Positions 19,508-29,298 of a stretch of 64,000 nt of DNA are shown one piece after another. Positions within the stretch are counted from its first letter, which is position 1. Each line of letters starts with the position of its first letter. The notes under the pieces are model-generated. The model had not been told where the DNA came from and did not search any database. It saw only the letters and a program-made list of their open reading frames with translations. Source of the DNA: Phocaeicola sartorii JCM 17136 = DSM 21941 (GTDB lineage: Bacteria; Bacteroidota; Bacteroidia; Bacteroidales; Bacteroidaceae); contig NZ_BAKM01000026.1 in assembly GCF_000614185.1 (NCBI RefSeq), forward strand, positions 1 through 64,000. The letters run 5' to 3'. Position numbers and translations under genes: made by a program.

Positions 19508-19515
19508 CAAACATA
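19508..19515 (-). promoter_or_regulatory. -7 element that argues for a downstream start
   Basis: TATGTTTG on the minus strand, with a TTTG box 23 bp further upstream (19539-19542). Transcription would begin near 19500, inside the longest possible reading frame, so translation likely begins at 19474. Confidence 0.4.
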
Positions 19516-19652
19516 CGAAAAAACTTCTAAGTTTCTAGCAAAACGGCCATTTAAATTCGGGTAGTGGAGGGGTGGTATATTAAGAATAAGGTTGCTTCCG
19601 GACGATTTGTAGGTATAATAGGGTCTGTGATTAATAATTAGAGGGATTTTCA

Positions 19653-19683
19653 TTTGTTATCCAGCCATAATCTTTTATCTTTG
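19653..19683 (+). promoter_or_regulatory. Consensus Bacteroidetes promoter
   Basis: TTTG (19653-19656), exactly 19 bp, then TATCTTTG (19676-19683): the best match in this window to the TTTG-N19-TAnnTTTG consensus. It lies 30 bp before the ATG at 19714. Confidence 0.75.
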
Positions 19684-19713
19684 TTTCCCATCATGGAATA
19701 AAACAAAAAAGTT

Positions 19714-20424
19714 ATGAAAACAAGAGGATGGATTTTAACTGTGATTTGTAGTGTGTTGTTATTGGTGGCGGGTATTACTTTCGTGTCAATGGTGTTTGCC
19801 GGGCAACCGGCTTTGGCGAATGAATCATTGTGGTGGTGGGCCTTGATAAACCTCGGTGTGATGGTTTTGTTATTCGGATACGGTGTGAGGCGGGGAATTC
19901 AGATGCTGCGTATCTTCAGCATACCGGAAAGTAAACTGACACGGGAGCCGGGTGTCGTGGTTTGTGATTATAATATCAGTTTGAAAAAGTATGCTTTGTA
20001 TAAATTGTGGGACATCCGTCACTTCAGCTTCTCTTTGTTGTTTGTCATTTATATTTGTATCGCTTTGTGTACGGGGCATTATATTGTTCCCGAAGAGCAA
20101 AGTATGTTCAGCCCGTTGCTGATTGGCTTCTTGTGCCTTGTCTATATTCTGATTATGCTTCCTGTCAGGCTGAGTAAGATTTACAAGCGGAGTATTGCAG
20201 GGCAAACTTGGGTGGAAATCACTCCGGAGGGATTGACGTATGATAAAACAGAACTGAGACAGACCATACATTGGGGAGAGATAGCGGGCATAGCTCTTTA
20301 TAAGACTTATGGCTTCCTGTATGATGAAAAAGGGGGTGAATTCTTGATTGTGACTTCGGATGAAAAAGTGAAAGAGTCTCTTCTTTACTATTTAAATGCG
20401 AAAAAAATAATGAATCAGGACTAA
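19714..20424 (+). CDS. Membrane protein with a C-terminal PH-like domain
   Basis: 236 aa: two hydrophobic segments at residues 8-30 and 40-58, two more at about 105-125 and 133-152, then a soluble C-terminus with VEITPEGLTYDKTELRQTIH and a GEIAGIALY strand, which resembles the short bacterial PH-like domains seen in YcxB-type membrane proteins. Function unknown. It is transcribed from a strong promoter and followed 62 bp later by the first GH92 gene, which has its own -7 element. Confidence 0.65.
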   Translation: MKTRGWILTVICSVLLLVAGITFVSMVFAGQPALANESLWWWALINLGVMVLLFGYGVRRGIQMLRIFSIPESKLTREPGVVVCDYNISLKKYALYKLWDIRHFSFSLLFVIYICIALCTGHYIVPEEQSMFSPLLIGFLCLVYILIMLPVRLSKIYKRSIAGQTWVEITPEGLTYDKTELRQTIHWGEIAGIALYKTYGFLYDEKGGEFLIVTSDEKVKESLLYYLNAKKIMNQD

Positions 20425-20464
20425 GTGTTTTTCCTCAGAAGGTTGTTCATATTATTATAATGTG

Positions 20465-20472
20465 TATTTTTG
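20465..20472 (+). promoter_or_regulatory. Candidate -7 element for the first GH92 gene
   Basis: TATTTTTG fits TAnnTTTG, 14 bp before the ATG at 20486. Its position argues against the upstream GTG at 20462 as a start. Confidence 0.4.
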
Positions 20473-20485
20473 TAACAAAGTAATA

Positions 20486-22726
20486 ATGAAAAACCTCTTA
20501 AGTATGAAAACACCTGTTCTCGCGCTGTTCATTTCTTTAGTGGCATTGGGGGCTTGTATGTCCAATCAACAAACCCGGCCGTCAACCGATTATACCCAAT
20601 GGGTGAATCCGTTTATCGGAACCGATTTTACCGGCAACACTTATCCGGGAGCGCAAGCGCCTTTCGGAATGGTGCAATTGAGTCCGGACAATGGTTTACC
20701 CGGATGGGACCGTATTTCCGGTTATTTTTATCCGGACAGTACGATTGCCGGATTCAGTCATACTCACTTGTCGGGGACGGGAGCCGGAGACTTGTATGAT
20801 ATTTCTTTCATGCCTGTCACTTTGCCTTATCAGGAAGCGGAAGCGCCATTGGGCATTTATTCCAAGTTCTCTCATGCGGATGAGGAAGCTTCAGCCGGTT
20901 ACTATCGCGTGTTGCTGAAAGATTATGATATCCATGTGGAACTGACTGCTACAGAGCGTTGCGGTATCCAGCGTTATACGTTTCCCAAAGGAGAGTCGGC
21001 TGTCTTTCTGAATCTGAAGAAAGCGATGAACTGGGACTTTACCAATAATTCTTATATTGAAGTGATTGACTCCTGTACTATCCAGGGATATCGTTTTTCT
21101 GAAGGATGGGCAAGAGACCAGCATGTATATTTCCGTACCCGTTTCTCCAAGCCGTTTGCTTCGGTGGAGATGGATACTACTGCTGTTACTTTGAAAGGTA
21201 AGCGTGTGGGTACGGCTTATATCGCCCGCTTTAATTTTGAGACGGAAGAAGGAGAGCAGATTGTCTTGAGTACGGCCCTCTCGGGAGTGAGTATGGAAGG
21301 TGCTGCTAGAAATATGGCGGCTGAGGCTCCTCACAATGATTTTGATAAGTACTTGGCTGAGACTAGAGACAATTGGAACCGCCAGTTGGGAAAGATAGAG
21401 ATAACAGGTGACAACAAGGATGATAAGGTTAATTTCTATACCGCATTGTATCATACCATGATTGCCCCGACTATTTACAGTGATGTGGACGGGGCTTATT
21501 ATGGCCCCGATAAGAAAATTCATCAGACGGATGGCTGGGTGAATTATGGAACCTTCTCATTGTGGGATACGTATCGTGCCGCACATCCGTTGTTCACTTA
21601 TACGGAGCCTCAGCGTGTCAATGATATGGTGAAATCGTTTATTGCTTTTTATGAACAGAACGGACGTTTGCCGGTATGGAATTTCTGGGGAAGTGAGACG
21701 GATATGATGATTGGCTATCATGCTGTACCTGTTATTGCCGATGCTTATTTGAAAGGTATTGGTGATTTTGATGCTGAGAAGGCATTGGAGGCTTGTGTGA
21801 CTACTGCTAACTTGGATAATTATCGTGGTATTGGCCTGTATAAAAAGTTAGGATATATACCTTATAATATAAAGGATGAATATAATGCGGAAAATTGGTC
21901 GCTTTCTAAAACGTTGGAATATGCTTTTGATGATTATTGCATTGCCGAAATGGCTCGTAAAATGGGTAAGACTCAATTAGCGGACGAGTTTTACAAGCGT
22001 TCTCAGAATTATCGCAATGTGTTTAATCCGGCGTCAGGCTTCATGCAGCCGATAGATGATAAAGGAGTATTCCAGCCTGATTTCAGCCCGGATGATTATA
22101 CTGCTCATATTTGCGAAAGTAACGGCTGGCAGTATTTCTGGTCTGTACAGCAAGATATCAAGGGGTTGATCACTCTGGCCGGTGGCAAAGATCGTTTTGC
22201 GGAAAAACTGGATAGTATGTTTACGTATATTCCGGCTGGAAAGGACGATTTGCCTCTTTTCAGTACAGGCATGATTGGTCAGTATGCTCATGGCAATGAG
22301 CCTAGTCATCATGTCATTTACTTATATAATAAGGTGCGCCAGCCTTGGAAGACTCAGAAGTATGCGGCGCAGGTCATGCATGATCTCTACTTTAATGCCC
22401 CCGCCGGATTGTGTGGTAATGAGGACTGTGGACAGATGTCCGCCTGGTATGTATTCAGTGCCATGGGATTTTATCCTGTCAACCCGCTCGGTGGTGAATA
22501 TGAAATTGGTACGCCGTTGTTCCCCGAAATACAGATGCACTTGGATAATGGAAAGACTTTCACGGTATTGGCCCCGGGGGTAAGCCGTGAGAATATCTAT
22601 ATCCAGTCGGTAAAAGTGAACGGACAGCCATACGATAAGAGTTATATCACACACGGACAGATAATGGACGGTGCTACTGTAGAATTTGAAATGGGGGCGG
22701 AACCGGGAAAAATCTGGTATAGATAG
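20486..22726 (+). CDS. GH92 exo-alpha-mannosidase lipoprotein (first of three)
   Basis: GH92 enzymes are calcium-dependent, inverting exo-alpha-mannosidases. From the ATG at 20486 the protein is 746 aa with a lipobox (SLVALGAC) for lipid anchoring. Family signatures: WVNPFIGT and PGAQAPFGMVQLSPD at the N-terminus, HLSGTGAGDLYDI, SLWDTYRAAHPLFT, and near the end AHGNEPSHHVIYLY with E605, equivalent to the catalytic acid, followed by GNEDCGQMSAWYVFSAMGF. All expected residues are present. It precedes the ECF sigma gene by about 40 bp and probably belongs to the mannoside utilisation locus. Confidence 0.95.
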   Translation: MKNLLSMKTPVLALFISLVALGACMSNQQTRPSTDYTQWVNPFIGTDFTGNTYPGAQAPFGMVQLSPDNGLPGWDRISGYFYPDSTIAGFSHTHLSGTGAGDLYDISFMPVTLPYQEAEAPLGIYSKFSHADEEASAGYYRVLLKDYDIHVELTATERCGIQRYTFPKGESAVFLNLKKAMNWDFTNNSYIEVIDSCTIQGYRFSEGWARDQHVYFRTRFSKPFASVEMDTTAVTLKGKRVGTAYIARFNFETEEGEQIVLSTALSGVSMEGAARNMAAEAPHNDFDKYLAETRDNWNRQLGKIEITGDNKDDKVNFYTALYHTMIAPTIYSDVDGAYYGPDKKIHQTDGWVNYGTFSLWDTYRAAHPLFTYTEPQRVNDMVKSFIAFYEQNGRLPVWNFWGSETDMMIGYHAVPVIADAYLKGIGDFDAEKALEACVTTANLDNYRGIGLYKKLGYIPYNIKDEYNAENWSLSKTLEYAFDDYCIAEMARKMGKTQLADEFYKRSQNYRNVFNPASGFMQPIDDKGVFQPDFSPDDYTAHICESNGWQYFWSVQQDIKGLITLAGGKDRFAEKLDSMFTYIPAGKDDLPLFSTGMIGQYAHGNEPSHHVIYLYNKVRQPWKTQKYAAQVMHDLYFNAPAGLCGNEDCGQMSAWYVFSAMGFYPVNPLGGEYEIGTPLFPEIQMHLDNGKTFTVLAPGVSRENIYIQSVKVNGQPYDKSYITHGQIMDGATVEFEMGAEPGKIWYR

Positions 22727-22765
22727 AGATTGAGAGAGGGATGGATTTAATGGAGTGTGTCATTT

Positions 22766-23341
22766 ATGAACGAGGAACTTGATGCGACTTACAAAGCGGT
22801 CTTCCGTCAATGCTACCCGAAACTGTTGTTCTATGCTGTACGTCTGGTCGGTGACGAAGAAGCCGAGGACATAGTGCAGGATGTCTTTGTGGAGTTGTGG
22901 AGGCGGAAGGAATCGGTCGTCATAGGAGAGCAGATTCTTGCTTTCCTTTATCGTTCTGTATATACCAAAGCTATAAATTTACTGAAGCATCAGGCTATAG
23001 AGAATAATTACAGCGCGGCAATGATGGAAATCTATGAACGGAAGTTACAATATTATCAGCCGGATCATGCTGAAGTGATTAGAAAGATAGAAGATCAGGA
23101 ATTACGTCAGGAAATTTATGGAGCAATCAATGAATTGCCGGATAAATGTAGGGAGGTGTTTAAACTGAGCTATCTTCATGAAATGAAAAACAAGGACATA
23201 GCTGAGACTTTAGGCATTTCCCTGCGTACTGTGGAGGCGCACATGTATAAGGCTTTGAAGTTCTTGCGCGAACGTCTCAGGCATTTATTGCTGTCATTGA
23301 TTATATTTTCAGCAAAACTGCTAAGTGTTTTTATGAGTTGA
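22766..23341 (+). CDS. ECF-family sigma factor (Bacteroidetes PUL type)
   Basis: About 191 aa with sigma region 2 (YAVRLVGDEEAEDIVQDVFV) and region 4 (INELPDKCREVFKLSYLHEM, then a helix-turn-helix KDIAETLGISLRTVEAHMYK). A GTG at 22757 is in frame; ATG 22766 is the more likely start. It sits directly before a FecR-type anti-sigma gene and upstream of a SusC with an STN domain, the usual trans-envelope circuit in which the loaded transporter releases the sigma factor to activate susC/susD. Confidence 0.93.
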   Translation: MNEELDATYKAVFRQCYPKLLFYAVRLVGDEEAEDIVQDVFVELWRRKESVVIGEQILAFLYRSVYTKAINLLKHQAIENNYSAAMMEIYERKLQYYQPDHAEVIRKIEDQELRQEIYGAINELPDKCREVFKLSYLHEMKNKDIAETLGISLRTVEAHMYKALKFLRERLRHLLLSLIIFSAKLLSVFMS

Positions 23342-23370
23342 ACTGTTTACTATATGAATAGGGAAAAAGA

Positions 23371-24364
23371 ATGAGTAAACTTAATGAAGATATTATTATC
23401 AGGTATTTGGAAAACCGATGCTCGGAGGAGGATTTTGTTCTTATCAATGAATGGATGAAGGAATCTGACGGGAATGCCGGAGAATTGTTCCGCATGGAGG
23501 AGATTTACCAGTTGGGGAAATTCCCTTTTGAGAAGGATGATCTGGTAACAAAAGCCGAGCGCAGGCTGGGTAGAAGACTGGAACAGGAGAACCAAAAGAA
23601 ACAAAAGGTGTTCAAGCTTAGGAATATGTTGCGTTATGCGGCTGCTATAGTGGCTGTGATGGTGCTGGCAGCGGGCTTGACCTATTGGTTCCGGGATAAA
23701 ACGGAGGAATGGGTGGTGGCATCGGCAGCGCATGGACAGGTGCGTGAGATGTTGTTGCCTGACGGAACAAAAGTATGGTTGAACCAGTCGTCTGTTTTAA
23801 AATATCCGCGGGCTTTTGAAGGAAAAGAACGTCATGTGTACTTGGATGGAGAAGCTTATTTTGAAGTGGCACGCAATCATGAGAAACCTTTCACGGTAAA
23901 AAAGTCCGGCGATGGATGTCAGGGTCTTGGGAACCTCTTTCAATATAAAATGCCGCCCGGATAACAGTTTTGCGGAAACGACTCTGGTAGAGGGGGAGGT
24001 TGAAGTAAAAGATAAGTCGGATAAAGGAAGAATTGCTTTGTTACCGGGACAAAAGGCTGTATTGAACAGGGTGACCGGACGGATGCAGGTGAAGCAGGTC
24101 GACCCCAAGATGGAAATAGTCTGGCATAATGACTTGATTCCATTTGAAAAGTCATCTATTTTCCAGATTGCGGCAGTCTTGGAACGGTTCTATGGGGTGA
24201 AGATTATCCTTTCACCGGATGTCGATAGTACGAGCACTTATTCAGGTGTGTTGAAAAAGAAAGATAAGATAGAGTCTGTGCTGAACTCTTTACGTAACTC
24301 TATTCCTTTCAATTTTAAGAAAGTGGATGATAACAACATATTTATCTCATCGGAAACGAAATAA
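23371..24364 (+). pseudogene. FecR-type anti-sigma factor, one frameshift
   Basis: Residues 1-85 form a cytoplasmic sigma-binding part, followed by a single membrane segment (YAAAIVAVMVLAAGLTYWF) and a periplasmic FecR domain (LPDGTKVWLNQSSVLKYP, VYLDGEAYFEVARN). The frame is lost after FTVKKSGDG; the continuation DVRVLGTSFNIKCRP and the C-terminal domain run in another frame to 24364. An extra A in the six-A run at 23898-23903 explains the break. Restored, the protein is about 330 aa, normal for the family. If the break is real, the sigma factor would be uncontrolled or uninducible. Confidence 0.85.
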
Positions 24365-24381
24365 ATTTTAAATAAAGAACT

Positions 24382-26664
24382 ATGAAAATCAACATGCTTT
24401 TAAGCAGCTGTCTTTTTGGACTATTGTGTCTCACCGCATGTAATCCGGAGGGTGGCGAAGTGAATGATTACACCCGTTATGTGAATCCTTTTATTGGCAC
24501 AGGCGGACACGGACATACTCATCCGGGTGCAATGGTACCACACGGTATGATACAACCGGGACCGGACACTCGCATTGACGGTTGGGATTCCTGTTCCGGA
24601 TATTATTATGAGGACACCACCATCAATGGTTTTGCCCATACGCGCCTTAGTGGCACAGGTTGTGCGGACTTCGGAGATTTCCTGTTGATGCCTACCGTAG
24701 GTGAACAACGTACTGAATTTTTGGGCACAGAAAGCCAGAAGCGTCCTTTCGCATCCGCTTTCTCTCATGAAAAGGAGCAGGCGGAGCCGGGATATTATTC
24801 TGTCTTTCTGGATACATACGGGGTAAAAGCCGAACTGACCTCGACAGAGCGTGCCGCCATGCATCGATATACTTTCCCTGAGAGCAGGGAGGCTGGGTTC
24901 ATTTTGGACATGGACTATAATATTCAGCAGCAAATCAATCAAGTGATGGAAGTGGAGGCAGTGAATGATACCGTCTTGCGTGGGTACAAGCGCAGTGCCT
25001 ATTGGGCATACCGGCAGGATCTTTATTTTTATGCCGTATTCTCCAAACCGTTCACTCATACTTTATATACAGATACCGTTCAGGAAAACGGCAAGGAGAT
25101 TCCTGTATGTAAAATGCTTTTGCACTTTGAGACAGCGGAAGACGAACAGGTGCTGGCCAAGTTCTCTATTTCTTCTGTGGATGCGGACGGTGCTTGTAAG
25201 AATCTTCAGGCTGAGATGCCCGGTTGGAACTTTGACGGGGTGCGTGCCGATGCTAAAAAGAAATGGAATGAATGTCTGTCAAAGATTGCAGTCAAGACCC
25301 ATGATGAAGACCAGCGTACCATTTTCTATACAGCTATGTATCATGCTTTCCTGAGCCCCAATTTGTTTACAGATGTGGACGGGCGTTACTTGGGAATGGA
25401 TTTGAAAGTGCATACTACCGACAGGAAGCATCCGGTTTATACTATTTTCTCTTTGTGGGATACGTTCCGTGCCTTGCATCCGTTATTGACGATTATTGAT
25501 CCTCAGCTGAATACGGAGTTTATCCGTTCTTTGATAAAGAAACATCAGGAAGGCGGCATCTTTCCGAAATGGGACTGTGTGTCCAATTATACCGGGACTA
25601 TGGTGGGATATCATGCGGCTTCGTTGGTAACCGATTCTTATGTGAAGGGATACCGCGACTTTGATGTGCAGGAAGCTTACAAGGCATGTCTGCGTGCGGC
25701 AGAATATGACACGACCGGTATTGTAGCTCCCGGTTGGCTGATTCCCTACGTTATGCCCAAAGCACGTTATTATAAGAATACACTTGGCTATATTCCATGT
25801 GACCGTGAGAATGAATCGGTGGCGAAAGCATTGGAGTATGCGTATGATGACTGGTGTATCTCCGTGCTGGCAGACAGCTTGGGAGATACTGAAACAAAGG
25901 AGAAATATGCCCGTTTTGCAGATGCTTACGAATTTTATTTTGACCCAGCCACCCGTTTCATGCGCGGACTGGATAGTAAAGGCGAATGGCGTACTCCGTT
26001 CAATCCCCGTTCTTCCAATCATCGTAATGATGATTATTGCGAAGGAACGGCATGGCAGTGGACTTGGTTTGTTCCGCATGATATCCCGGGACTGGTGAAG
26101 TTGATGGGTGGGGAGGATGCTTTTGTAGGAAAGCTGGATTCCTTGTTTACGGTTTCTTCCCGGTTGGAAGGAGAAGCTACCTCTGCTGATATCACAGGAC
26201 TGATAGGACAGTATGCACATGGCAATGAACCGAGTCACCACATTACTCACATGTATAACTATGTGAACCATCCGTGGCGTACTCAGGAGCTGGTTGACAG
26301 TGTATTGTATAACCAGTATTTCAATGCTCCTGACGGTTTGTCGGGCAACGAGGATTGTGGCCAGATGTCCGCATGGTATATTTTGAACTCCATGGGCTTC
26401 TATCAGGTATGTCCCGGTAAGCCGGTTTATTCTATCGGCCGTCCGTTGTTTGAGGAGGTGACGATCAACCTGCCCGGCCACAAGACTTTCGTTATCCGCA
26501 CCCACAATAACTCGAAAACCAACAAGTACATCGAGTCGGTTCTGCTGAACGGAAAACCGCTGGATGTTCCTTTCTTTACCCATGATGACTTGGTGCAGGG
26601 AGGAACGATGGAGATAACCATGAGTCCCGTGCCGACAGAGTGGGGAAAACAGAAACATCATTAA
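24382..26664 (+). CDS. GH92 exo-alpha-mannosidase lipoprotein (second)
   Basis: 760 aa with a lipobox (GLLCLTAC). Signatures: YVNPFIGTGGHGHTHPGAMV, HTRLSGTGCADFGDFLLMPT, FSLWDTFRALHPLLTI, AHGNEPSHHITHMY with the presumed catalytic acid E616, and GNEDCGQMSAWYILNSMGFY. It lies 17 bp after the FecR gene and 30 bp before the third GH92, so the three are co-transcribed. The GHGHTHPGA variant next to the N-terminal motif differs from its two neighbours, consistent with a different linkage preference. Confidence 0.95.
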   Translation: MKINMLLSSCLFGLLCLTACNPEGGEVNDYTRYVNPFIGTGGHGHTHPGAMVPHGMIQPGPDTRIDGWDSCSGYYYEDTTINGFAHTRLSGTGCADFGDFLLMPTVGEQRTEFLGTESQKRPFASAFSHEKEQAEPGYYSVFLDTYGVKAELTSTERAAMHRYTFPESREAGFILDMDYNIQQQINQVMEVEAVNDTVLRGYKRSAYWAYRQDLYFYAVFSKPFTHTLYTDTVQENGKEIPVCKMLLHFETAEDEQVLAKFSISSVDADGACKNLQAEMPGWNFDGVRADAKKKWNECLSKIAVKTHDEDQRTIFYTAMYHAFLSPNLFTDVDGRYLGMDLKVHTTDRKHPVYTIFSLWDTFRALHPLLTIIDPQLNTEFIRSLIKKHQEGGIFPKWDCVSNYTGTMVGYHAASLVTDSYVKGYRDFDVQEAYKACLRAAEYDTTGIVAPGWLIPYVMPKARYYKNTLGYIPCDRENESVAKALEYAYDDWCISVLADSLGDTETKEKYARFADAYEFYFDPATRFMRGLDSKGEWRTPFNPRSSNHRNDDYCEGTAWQWTWFVPHDIPGLVKLMGGEDAFVGKLDSLFTVSSRLEGEATSADITGLIGQYAHGNEPSHHITHMYNYVNHPWRTQELVDSVLYNQYFNAPDGLSGNEDCGQMSAWYILNSMGFYQVCPGKPVYSIGRPLFEEVTINLPGHKTFVIRTHNNSKTNKYIESVLLNGKPLDVPFFTHDDLVQGGTMEITMSPVPTEWGKQKHH

Positions 26665-26694
26665 AAAGTATAACTTAACCCAAATAACACTATC

Positions 26695-29007
26695 ATGAAA
26701 AAACTATTTCTATCAGTTGTAGCCCTGTGTGTCATGTTGTTTGTGCAGGCAAAGGACTATGTGGACTATGTGAGTCCGTTGGTAGGCACGCAGTCTTCCT
26801 TTGAACTCTCTACCGGAAATACGTATCCTGCCATAGCCCGCCCGTGGGGCATGAATTTCTGGACTCCCCAGACCGGGAAGATGGGGGACGGATGGCAGTA
26901 TGTATATACGGCTAATAAAATCCGCGGCTTTAAACAAACCCATCAGCCCAGTCCGTGGATCAATGACTACGGTCAATTCTCCATCATGCCTGTAACAGGA
27001 AAACCGGAATTTGAAGAAGACAAGCGTGCAAGCTGGTTTTCTCATAAAGCCGAAATTGCGAGACCTTATTATTATAAGGTCTATTTGGCCGAACATGATG
27101 TCGTGACCGAAATGGCTCCTACGGAACGTGCCGTAATGTTCCGCTTCACTTTCCCTGAGAATCATTCATACGTGGTAGTGGATGCTTTTGATCGTGGTTC
27201 GTCTGTCAAGGTGATTCCCGGAGAAAACAAAATTGTGGGCTATACTACCCGCAACAGTGGTGGCGTTCCTGCCAATTTCAAGAATTATTTCGTGATAGAA
27301 TTTGATAAACCGTTTACTTATGAAGCCACTTTCTCTAATGATATAAAACCGGATAAACCGGATGGAAGCGTTCCTGTGACTTTGAAAGAGGGCAAACTGG
27401 AACAGACAGGTTTCCACACCGGGGCCGTTATCGGTTTCAAGACAAAGAAAGGGGAAGTGGTTCATGCCCGTGTCGCTTCTTCCTTCATCAGTCCGGAACA
27501 AGCCGCCCGGAATCTGAAGGAACTGGGTGGCGACAGTTTTGAAGTATTGGTGCAGAAAGGAAAAGATGCGTGGAATGATGTGTTAGGCAAGATCGAAGTG
27601 GAAGGTGGGAACTTGGACCAGTATCGTACTTTCTATTCCTGCTTGTACCGTTCTTTGCTGTTCCCGCGCAAATTCTATGAGCTGGATGCCAACGGGAAAC
27701 CGGTTCATTATAGCCCTTACAATGGCGAGACACTCCCTGGATATATGTACACCGATACAGGTTTCTGGGATACATTCCGTTGCTTGTTCCCTTTCTTGAA
27801 TCTGATGTATCCTTCTGTTAATCAGGAAATACAGGAAGGATTGGTCAATACCTATAAGGAAAGCGGCTTCTTCCCCGAATGGGCCAGCCCCGGTCATCGT
27901 GGTTGTATGGTCGGCAATAATTCAGCCTCGATCTTGGTTGATGCTTATCTGAAAGGAGTACGTGTGGAAGACGTGGAAGCACTATACAAGGGACTGATTC
28001 ATGGAACAGAAGCGGTACATCCTGATGTTTCTTCCACCGGACGTTTGGGATATGAGTATTATAACAAGCTGGGGTATGTGCCTTGTGATGTGAAGATTCA
28101 TGAGAATGCGGCCCGTACATTGGAATATGCATACGATGACTGGTGCATTTATCAGTTGGCGAAAGAACTGAAGCGTCCCAAGAAAGAAATCGCACTCTTT
28201 GCCAAGCGTGCCATGAATTACAAGAACCTTTTTGATTCGGAAAGCAAGTTGATGCGTGGCAAGCAGAAAGATGGTAAGTTTGCTCCTAAGTTCTCACCGT
28301 TGAAATGGGGAGGTGACTTCACCGAAGGTAATAGCTGGCACTATTCCTGGTCTGTATTCCATGATCCTCAGGGATTGATTGACCTGATGGGAGGCAAGGA
28401 GGTGTTTGTTTCCATGCTCGATTCTGTCTTTTCGGTTCCCCCTGTTTTTGATGACAGCTATTACGGACAGGTGATTCATGAGATCCGTGAAATGACAGTC
28501 ATGAACATGGGCAACTATGCACATGGAAACCAGCCTATCCAGCACATGATTTATCTGTATGACTATGCAGGCCAGCCCTGGAAAGCGCAATACTGGTTGC
28601 GTGAGGTGATGAACCGTATGTACACAGCCGGACCGGACGGATATTGCGGTGATGAGGACAATGGTCAGACTTCGGCATGGTATGTATTCTCCGCATTAGG
28701 GTTCTATCCGGTATGTCCCGGCACGGATGAATATATTCTGGGTGCTCCGTTGTTCAAGAAAGCGACTCTGCATTTCGAGAATGGTAAGGATTTGGTGATA
28801 ACCGCACCGGATAACAGCGATGCCAACAGATATGTGGAGGAGATGCGTGTAAACGGAAAACTCTATACCAAGAATTATTTGAAACATAACGAACTGTTAC
28901 AAGGCGGTACTATCGACTTCAAGATGACCGGCCGTCCGAATATGCAGCGTGGAACACAGGAAAGTGATTTGCCTTATTCGTTTTCTAAAGATGAAATAGT
29001 GAAATAA
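26695..29007 (+). CDS. GH92 enzyme with Glu-to-Gln change, possible mannosyl-phosphodiesterase
   Basis: 770 aa with a type I signal peptide (ends FVQA before KDY), so periplasmic rather than lipid-anchored. The GH92 fold is clear: YVSPLVGTQSSF, FWDTFRCLFPFL, EYAYDDWCIYQLAKEL. The motif that is GNEP in the other two is AHGNQPIQHMIYLY here, with Q613 (codon CAG at 28531) in the place of the catalytic acid, followed by CGDEDNGQTSAWYVF. In GH92 such a Gln is known from an enzyme acting on mannose-1-phosphate diesters, whose phosphate leaving group needs no acid. I infer the same here. A terminator follows at 29052. Confidence 0.85.
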   Translation: MKKLFLSVVALCVMLFVQAKDYVDYVSPLVGTQSSFELSTGNTYPAIARPWGMNFWTPQTGKMGDGWQYVYTANKIRGFKQTHQPSPWINDYGQFSIMPVTGKPEFEEDKRASWFSHKAEIARPYYYKVYLAEHDVVTEMAPTERAVMFRFTFPENHSYVVVDAFDRGSSVKVIPGENKIVGYTTRNSGGVPANFKNYFVIEFDKPFTYEATFSNDIKPDKPDGSVPVTLKEGKLEQTGFHTGAVIGFKTKKGEVVHARVASSFISPEQAARNLKELGGDSFEVLVQKGKDAWNDVLGKIEVEGGNLDQYRTFYSCLYRSLLFPRKFYELDANGKPVHYSPYNGETLPGYMYTDTGFWDTFRCLFPFLNLMYPSVNQEIQEGLVNTYKESGFFPEWASPGHRGCMVGNNSASILVDAYLKGVRVEDVEALYKGLIHGTEAVHPDVSSTGRLGYEYYNKLGYVPCDVKIHENAARTLEYAYDDWCIYQLAKELKRPKKEIALFAKRAMNYKNLFDSESKLMRGKQKDGKFAPKFSPLKWGGDFTEGNSWHYSWSVFHDPQGLIDLMGGKEVFVSMLDSVFSVPPVFDDSYYGQVIHEIREMTVMNMGNYAHGNQPIQHMIYLYDYAGQPWKAQYWLREVMNRMYTAGPDGYCGDEDNGQTSAWYVFSALGFYPVCPGTDEYILGAPLFKKATLHFENGKDLVITAPDNSDANRYVEEMRVNGKLYTKNYLKHNELLQGGTIDFKMTGRPNMQRGTQESDLPYSFSKDEIVK

Positions 29008-29051
29008 AAGTTTAGCCATGTACTTCTCTCTTGTGAAGAGGGATTTGAGGG

Positions 29052-29097
29052 GGGGATGTTCTCTTGGGGCAGTATTGCAAGAGTACATCCCCTTTTT
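29052..29097 (+). terminator. Terminator between the GH92 genes and susC
   Basis: GGGGATGT-T-CTCTTG (29052-29066) pairs with CAAGAG-T-ACATCCCC (29078-29092), one T-T mismatch, then TTTTT (29093-29097). It separates the GH92 transcription unit from susC/susD. Confidence 0.85.
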
Positions 29098-29141
29098 GTA
29101 TTTAAGTATTTCCTTGATTGGCTAAAGTCCGATGATATCAC

Positions 29142-29149
29142 TACTTTTG
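29142..29149 (+). promoter_or_regulatory. Candidate promoter region of susC
   Basis: TACTTTTG resembles the -7 element, about 150 bp before susC. An ECF-dependent promoter elsewhere in 29100-29298 is equally likely; I cannot recognise its motif. Confidence 0.25.
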
Positions 29150-29298
29150 CCTCTTCTCTGCTTTTGAGGGGAATATTTAGAAAAAAGTATGAGGTTTGAG
29201 TAAGTGTTTTCTTCCGGCTGCCTGTTTTTATTCTCGAAAGGGGAATAAGAGCCCCTTCACTGGAGAAAAACAAGTCAGTGTTAACTAATTTATAAATT

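Noticed and set aside
25483-26661. 392-codon open frame antisense to the second GH92 gene
   Set aside because: It mirrors the codon structure of a well-supported GH92; the translation is rich in His, Ile and Cys with no family signature.
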